8,089 nt of DNA from Bacteroidia bacterium. Lineage in GTDB: Bacteria; Bacteroidota; Bacteroidia; Bacteroidales; Azobacteroidaceae. Of the stretch, positions 4,603 through 8,089 are shown piece after piece. A program made the translations under genes and the position numbers. Position 1 is the stretch's first letter. Every line of letters begins with the position of its first letter. The notes beneath the pieces were generated by a model that searched no databases, was not told the origin of the DNA, and worked only from the letters and a program-made list of their open reading frames with translations. The stretch covers positions 1-8,089 of the forward strand of contig BNWW01000079.1 in the NCBI GenBank assembly GCA_025999115.1, written 5' to 3'.

Positions 4603-5631
4603 GCTTTGTGCTTGTGTTTTGAATCCGGTTTGCAACTTGCCGTCGCTGTTGGTTTGTGCCGGTACATCCGCTTTTTGAATATGGGGCGAAGAAGGAATCC
4701 AGCCTTCTTTCACCGGGTGGTATCCGCCATAAATACCAACCTGTGTGCCGTCGGTACCGAGATATTGAGTGAGTACGGCAGGCAAAAGGTGGTAATTATG
4801 CTCAAAATTGAACGCATTGCCTGTTTGATTGACAAAGATTGTATTTACAGGAAAACCCAAAACGGCATCGAAATAATTGCCATCGGTGTTGATTGGAGTT
4901 GTGCCATAGTTGGGAGTTCCGCTCGCAAGAAAGAGATTGTTTTGAACAGTCTCACTGGAAGAATAAGAGACAGGATTCGTACCAATAAAAATATTGTTCC
5001 GAATCGTATTCCCATAATTACCGGAATTGAAAGCACGATTGGAAACCAACATTAGATTATTGGCAAACAGATTATTGGTAGAACTGTTAATAGTCCCTTG
5101 AATAATACAATTGGTAACCAATACATTAGAAGTATAAGAAGAAAAGTTCAAGGAGCCTAACACACAGTTTGTCAAAAGTATATTATTTGAAAAATCTGTT
5201 GCTGAGGCATAAAAATCTACTGCACCATTTATTTTGCAGTTTTTCACAATTAATCCATCTACTTTATTGGCTGGTGCATAATTGCTGAGGACTCCGTTTA
5301 TTTCCACACCTTCAATATAAAAGTTTGGTACGGGTGCCCTAAAATAAATATTGCCATTGATAATGGTTTTGCCGGTAATTTGCGCAGAGTCGGGGTGGAA
5401 ACCCGCTCCAAAAATAGTGAGCGACTTTTGAATGTCAAGAGCCGTAAAGCCCCCGCCGGGCAGATAAAGCGTATCGCCGTTCGCTGCAGCGGTATAGGCT
5501 TGTGTGAGTGCGGTGCTTCCCGAAAAAAGAGTGGTGGTACCTGCGTGGTGCAGGGCAATAGGCGCCTGCGCCGAAACGCTGAGTGAAAACAAGGCGAAAC
5601 ATATCGCCGTGAGGAATGGAATTTTTTTCAT
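4597..5631 (-). CDS. Secreted right-handed beta-helix protein, paralogue 1
   Basis: The product has 344 residues. The signal peptide (residues 1-21, ending S-V-S-A) is followed by Q22-A-P-I-A-L-H-H. The conserved N-terminal cap (residues 31-95: T-T-T-L-F-S-G, N-G-D-T-L-Y-L-P-G-G-G-F, L-T-I-F-G-A-G) leads into about seven short Asn-rich rungs: 105-113, 124-136, 148-159, 167-179, 185-195, 206-215 and 226-235. The C-terminal module at 290-344 contains Y-L-G-T-D-G-T-Q-V-G-I-Y-G-G and ends in A-Q-S-N. The fold is that of parallel beta-helix (pectin-lyase-like) proteins, but I see no catalytic residues that would name a lyase or hydrolase. It lacks a T9SS tail, unlike the flanking cargo genes, so it may be periplasmic or exported by a signal in the C-terminal module. 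It closely matches the next gene in cap and C-terminal module but differs in the later rungs. The ATG at 5631 follows an A-rich leader. Confidence 0.91.
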   Translation of the reverse strand: MKKIPFLTAICFALFSLSVSAQAPIALHHAGTTTLFSGSTALTQAYTAAANGDTLYLPGGGFTALDIQKSLTIFGAGFHPDSAQITGKTIINGNIYFRAPVPNFYIEGVEINGVLSNYAPANKVDGLIVKNCKINGAVDFYASATDFSNNILLTNCVLGSLNFSSYTSNVLVTNCIIQGTINSSTNNLFANNLMLVSNRAFNSGNYGNTIRNNIFIGTNPVSYSSSETVQNNLFLASGTPNYGTTPINTDGNYFDAVLGFPVNTIFVNQTGNAFNFEHNYHLLPAVLTQYLGTDGTQVGIYGGYHPVKEGWIPSSPHIQKADVPAQTNSDGKLQTGFKTQAQSN

Positions 5632-5662
5632 GTGTTCTAAAATTTAATGAATGAATGATTGA

Positions 5663-5686
5663 AACAAGGTGGCATGCCCCCTTGTT
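5663..5686 (-). terminator. Intergenic hairpin after the first gene, possible attenuator
   Basis: AACAAGG (5663-5669) pairs with CCTTGTT (5680-5686); after one mismatch, GG (5671-5672) pairs with CC (5677-5678) around the loop CATG. It lies in the 70-bp gap between the 790-aa gene and the first beta-helix gene. On the minus strand it is followed by only TTTC, too short a U-run for an efficient terminator. Partial termination, or mRNA processing that sets the ratio of the first gene to the rest, is plausible inference. Confidence 0.4.
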
Positions 5687-5701
5687 ATATTAATTTGTTA
5701 C

Positions 5702-8074
5702 TTATTTCTTTACTACAATCTTACTGCTCAAAACTTCGTTACCTGTCTGTACTTTAACCATATATACACCGGCAGGCAATGTTGAAACGGCTATTTTTTC
5801 TTTCACGGCTGTTTCACGTTTCAGTAATTGCCCCGTTAGCGAATAGATTTCTACATTGTCGATAGGCGTTGCCGACTGCAGATAGAGATAGTCTGAAACC
5901 GGATTGGGATAGAGTGTCAGTGAGATATTCCGGCTTATCGGTGCAATGCCGGTCGGATGGCTTCCAATGACTTCCGTATCCGTGATTTCGTAGTTTATAT
6001 TACCCAAGTTCATATTTCCGGAGGACAGGGTAACGGCATTGAGCGATGTGATGGGTTTTCCCGGCACATCAATCAACACATTATAACTACCTTCTGCCAA
6101 ATGGTCGAAACTATAGTCGCCGTCTGCTCCGCTTTGGGTGGCGGCAATGAGCGTTCCGTTTGATCGATTAACCAAATACAATGGATAGAGATCCTGATTG
6201 TCGGCTCGCAACGGGTTTGACGAATGAACGAAGTTTTGCGTAACCGTTCCGCTGATGGATCCGGTGTTGGTGGTGGGCAACGCGAGCGGTAAAGCGTTAA
6301 GCGCCAGATTGTATTGTTCTGCATTATCGGTACTGAACACGACTGCTGTAGCATCTTCCCATGTCAATGCGGATGGATAATAGGTATTTGTTGCATTTAC
6401 GGTTTCGCCTATCGCTTTCAGGTAATAAGTGCCTTCGCCTGCGGAGAAAACAGCGGTTCCATTAGCAGCGGTTTTTGTAGTATCCAACACCAATCCGTTG
6501 TCGGTTTGCCTGTAGAGTTGAATATCAACGTTGGCTTCTTGAGCGTTTACCTTAGGATTAACGGTTAGGTTGTTTGTGCGAGAAAACAAAGTAGTGGCAT
6601 TATCAACCAATCGTCCGTACTTTTCTCCCGATGCGTGCAGGGCAATAATATTGGAATAAGAGTCGTAATATTCCGGGCTTTCGAAATCCGGAATTTCGAC
6701 AAGTGTAGCGCCTGTTTCCGTGAGAATCAACAAGCCTTTTTCTCCGACTTCTGCTTTAAAAAAAGCCAATTCAATCGTTCCGCTTTTAGTAATATTGTTA
6801 CGAAATGCGTTCACGAATGTCCAATTTTCCGGCGGTGTTACGGTTTTATAAACAGAAAAATCGTCGTTGAGAATGGTAATCGTTCCGTTTGCTTCTTTCC
6901 GGACGATTTTGATGTTTTGCGCATCGTCTTTCAATACTTGGGTATAAGCGGTTACGGCTGTCAAATCAGGCAAGGAATAAATGCTGTCGTAGCCAAGAAA
7001 ATAATCTTTTTGTTGGGATGGAAGATATACCGCGCTATTCAATTCATAATAAAGATACCCTTGCTTCTCTTTAATTAAATTGCCGTTCTCGTCAACCAAA
7101 TACGATATCTCATCACTTCCTACCTGCTGGTAATTTTCAATTATTGAATAATTAATAAAATGTGTATAATACAACTTATTTCCTCCGCCAATCGGCTTGT
7201 ATGAAAGGGCAGTATTAATCCCTAAATTATTATTTTTCTCGGGAATAGTAAAATTTCCATTCAATGTTTTATACACCGAATAATCCTTATTATAGATGGT
7301 CATTTTAAGCGCTTGTTCCATCGCACCAAACTGACCATGATAATATAATCTGAGATTATTACTCTCCGTAGTAATGCGCTCTTCTCCATCAATGGTATAA
7401 ATGCCTGAAGTTTCAGTGCCGGTGGGGAAGACTTTCTCCTCTTGTCCTGTGGCAACGTCGTAGATATGACCCGTTTGTACGTTGCCATCTATCCACCAGC
7501 CGTTCACCTCTCCATTATCGTTGTAGCGAAAGAGGGTATCTCCCCAACTCTGAATTTGAGTTGCCAATTTGGGTTTGCCGTCGTTGTAAAAAACCTTATA
7601 ACCCCTCCATGAAGTTTCGTAAGTGCCTATTACCTCGTTGGCTTCGTTGAGGATATGCAGTTTATCCCAAACCGTTTGTATGCCCTCTTCGTCAAATTCA
7701 AATGGACCTTCCACATTGAAAATGCTAAAATATTCCTTTTCGCCGTTACTTTTTTTATTTTCAGCTATTTCAACGCCTCCATGATGAACAAACAGGTAGA
7801 ACTCCGCCGGTAGCGTATATTGGAATTTTTTAAACAAACTGAAATCAGGGTTGTAAACATTGATTTCAGCAGGCGATGGAGCCGGATTTTCGTAATCGGG
7901 CTGAGTAAACAGCACTTGTGTGAATTTCTCTCCGGCTACAGGCAACTCTGTCTTGCCGCTCCAATTCGTATTCTCATTATTCAAACTTGCTCCTGCCTGA
8001 TAGCTTTGAGCATTTACGGTATTTGCCATCCAGACAAATACACAGCCAATTAAAAATAGTTTTTTTGTTTTCAT
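5702..8074 (-). CDS. Large T9SS-exported surface protein of unknown function
   Basis: The product has 790 residues. The signal peptide (MKTKKLFLIGCVFVWMANTV, then N-A) is cleaved before Q23. Residues about 24-500 are a beta-rich region I do not recognise. Three times it carries a short motif, [YL]-N-x-D-[FY]-S-[LV]-[YF]-K, at residues 74-82, 261-269 and 403-410, spaced roughly 190 and 140 residues, which hints at a repeated or propeller-like architecture. Residues about 504-592 and 604-697 resemble carboxypeptidase-regulatory-like (prealbumin-like) beta-sandwiches: L-K-A-I-G-E, T-Y-Y-P-S-A-L-T-W-E-D-A-T in the first, and G-S-I-S-G-T-V-T-Q, D-G-D-Y-S-F-D-H-L-A-E-G-S-Y in the second. Residues about 717-790 are a type A T9SS sorting domain (LTLYPNPVSDYLYL, VEIYSLTGQL, STLPAGVYMVKV, ending VVKK). 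It is the first gene of the four-gene cluster. The ATG at 8074 sits 15 bp from the window edge in an A-rich leader, so its promoter is not visible. Confidence 0.93.
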   Translation of the reverse strand: MKTKKLFLIGCVFVWMANTVNAQSYQAGASLNNENTNWSGKTELPVAGEKFTQVLFTQPDYENPAPSPAEINVYNPDFSLFKKFQYTLPAEFYLFVHHGGVEIAENKKSNGEKEYFSIFNVEGPFEFDEEGIQTVWDKLHILNEANEVIGTYETSWRGYKVFYNDGKPKLATQIQSWGDTLFRYNDNGEVNGWWIDGNVQTGHIYDVATGQEEKVFPTGTETSGIYTIDGEERITTESNNLRLYYHGQFGAMEQALKMTIYNKDYSVYKTLNGNFTIPEKNNNLGINTALSYKPIGGGNKLYYTHFINYSIIENYQQVGSDEISYLVDENGNLIKEKQGYLYYELNSAVYLPSQQKDYFLGYDSIYSLPDLTAVTAYTQVLKDDAQNIKIVRKEANGTITILNDDFSVYKTVTPPENWTFVNAFRNNITKSGTIELAFFKAEVGEKGLLILTETGATLVEIPDFESPEYYDSYSNIIALHASGEKYGRLVDNATTLFSRTNNLTVNPKVNAQEANVDIQLYRQTDNGLVLDTTKTAANGTAVFSAGEGTYYLKAIGETVNATNTYYPSALTWEDATAVVFSTDNAEQYNLALNALPLALPTTNTGSISGTVTQNFVHSSNPLRADNQDLYPLYLVNRSNGTLIAATQSGADGDYSFDHLAEGSYNVLIDVPGKPITSLNAVTLSSGNMNLGNINYEITDTEVIGSHPTGIAPISRNISLTLYPNPVSDYLYLQSATPIDNVEIYSLTGQLLKRETAVKEKIAVSTLPAGVYMVKVQTGNEVLSSKIVVKK
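5705..5926 (-). other. T9SS type A sorting domain of the first gene
   Basis: The final 74 residues contain the ordered hallmarks Y-P-N-P-V-S-D-Y, V-E-I-Y-S-L-T-G-Q, L-P-A-G-V-Y-M-V-K-V and a terminal I-V-V-K-K. The layout matches the domain at the end of the fourth gene (Y-P-N-P, L-S-G-R, L-P-A-G-V-Y-L-V-K), supporting export of both proteins by the same machinery. Confidence 0.92.
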
Positions 8075-8089
8075 TTTGTAATTTTGTAT

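Noticed and set aside
3482..5631. Annotation of the beta-helix pair as pectate lyases
   Set aside because: The fold signature is present, but no lyase catalytic or calcium-binding residues can be recognised, and many non-enzymatic proteins share this fold.
5639..5667. Internal promoter before the first beta-helix gene
   Set aside because: TAAATTTT lies 18 bp from a TTG, but it lacks the final G of TAnnTTTG and sits only 8 bp from the start codon, leaving no room for a normal leader.

Overview
The window looks like an accessory stretch of a Bacteroidota (probably Bacteroidales) chromosome. The evidence is C-terminal type IX secretion sorting domains, signal peptides cleaved just before glutamine, TAnnTTTG-type promoter boxes, A-rich leaders without Shine-Dalgarno sequences, and AT-rich intergenic DNA. 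I do not assign a species.

The right four fifths (1487-8074) hold one unidirectional minus-strand cluster of four genes for exported proteins. In transcription order they are: a 790-aa T9SS cargo protein with an unrecognised N-terminal region and two carboxypeptidase-regulatory-like domains; two tandem paralogues (344 and 357 aa) predicted to fold as right-handed beta-helices and lacking a T9SS tail; and a 660-aa T9SS cargo protein built from five 75-residue repeats, an Ig-like region, an FN3-like region and a sorting domain. Gaps are 70, 41 and 12 bp. A strong hairpin terminator follows at 1370-1404, so the four genes are probably one operon. Its promoter lies beyond the right edge. All four products appear to begin with Gln after signal peptidase cleavage. 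The simplest reading is a set of co-expressed surface or secreted proteins (adhesin, matrix or glycan-binding type). No catalytic residues are evident and the substrate is unknown.

The left part (1-1370) holds no intact recognisable gene and looks like a scrapyard of mobile DNA. From left to right it has: the first codons of a possible minus-strand gene running off the left edge, with a palindrome upstream; a perfect 25-bp inverted repeat; a promoter-like sequence leading to a 36-aa basic ORF; a 212-bp element with long terminal inverted repeats (MITE-like); a short coding fragment resembling a Bacteroidota Ig-like adhesin repeat, ending at the edge of that element; and an internally deleted, frameshifted fragment that resembles both ends of an ISAzo13-type transposase.

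The most interesting items are the 212-bp inverted-repeat element with adjoining gene fragments, the duplicated beta-helix pair without an evident T9SS signal inside a T9SS cargo operon, and the recently amplified repeats of the last gene.
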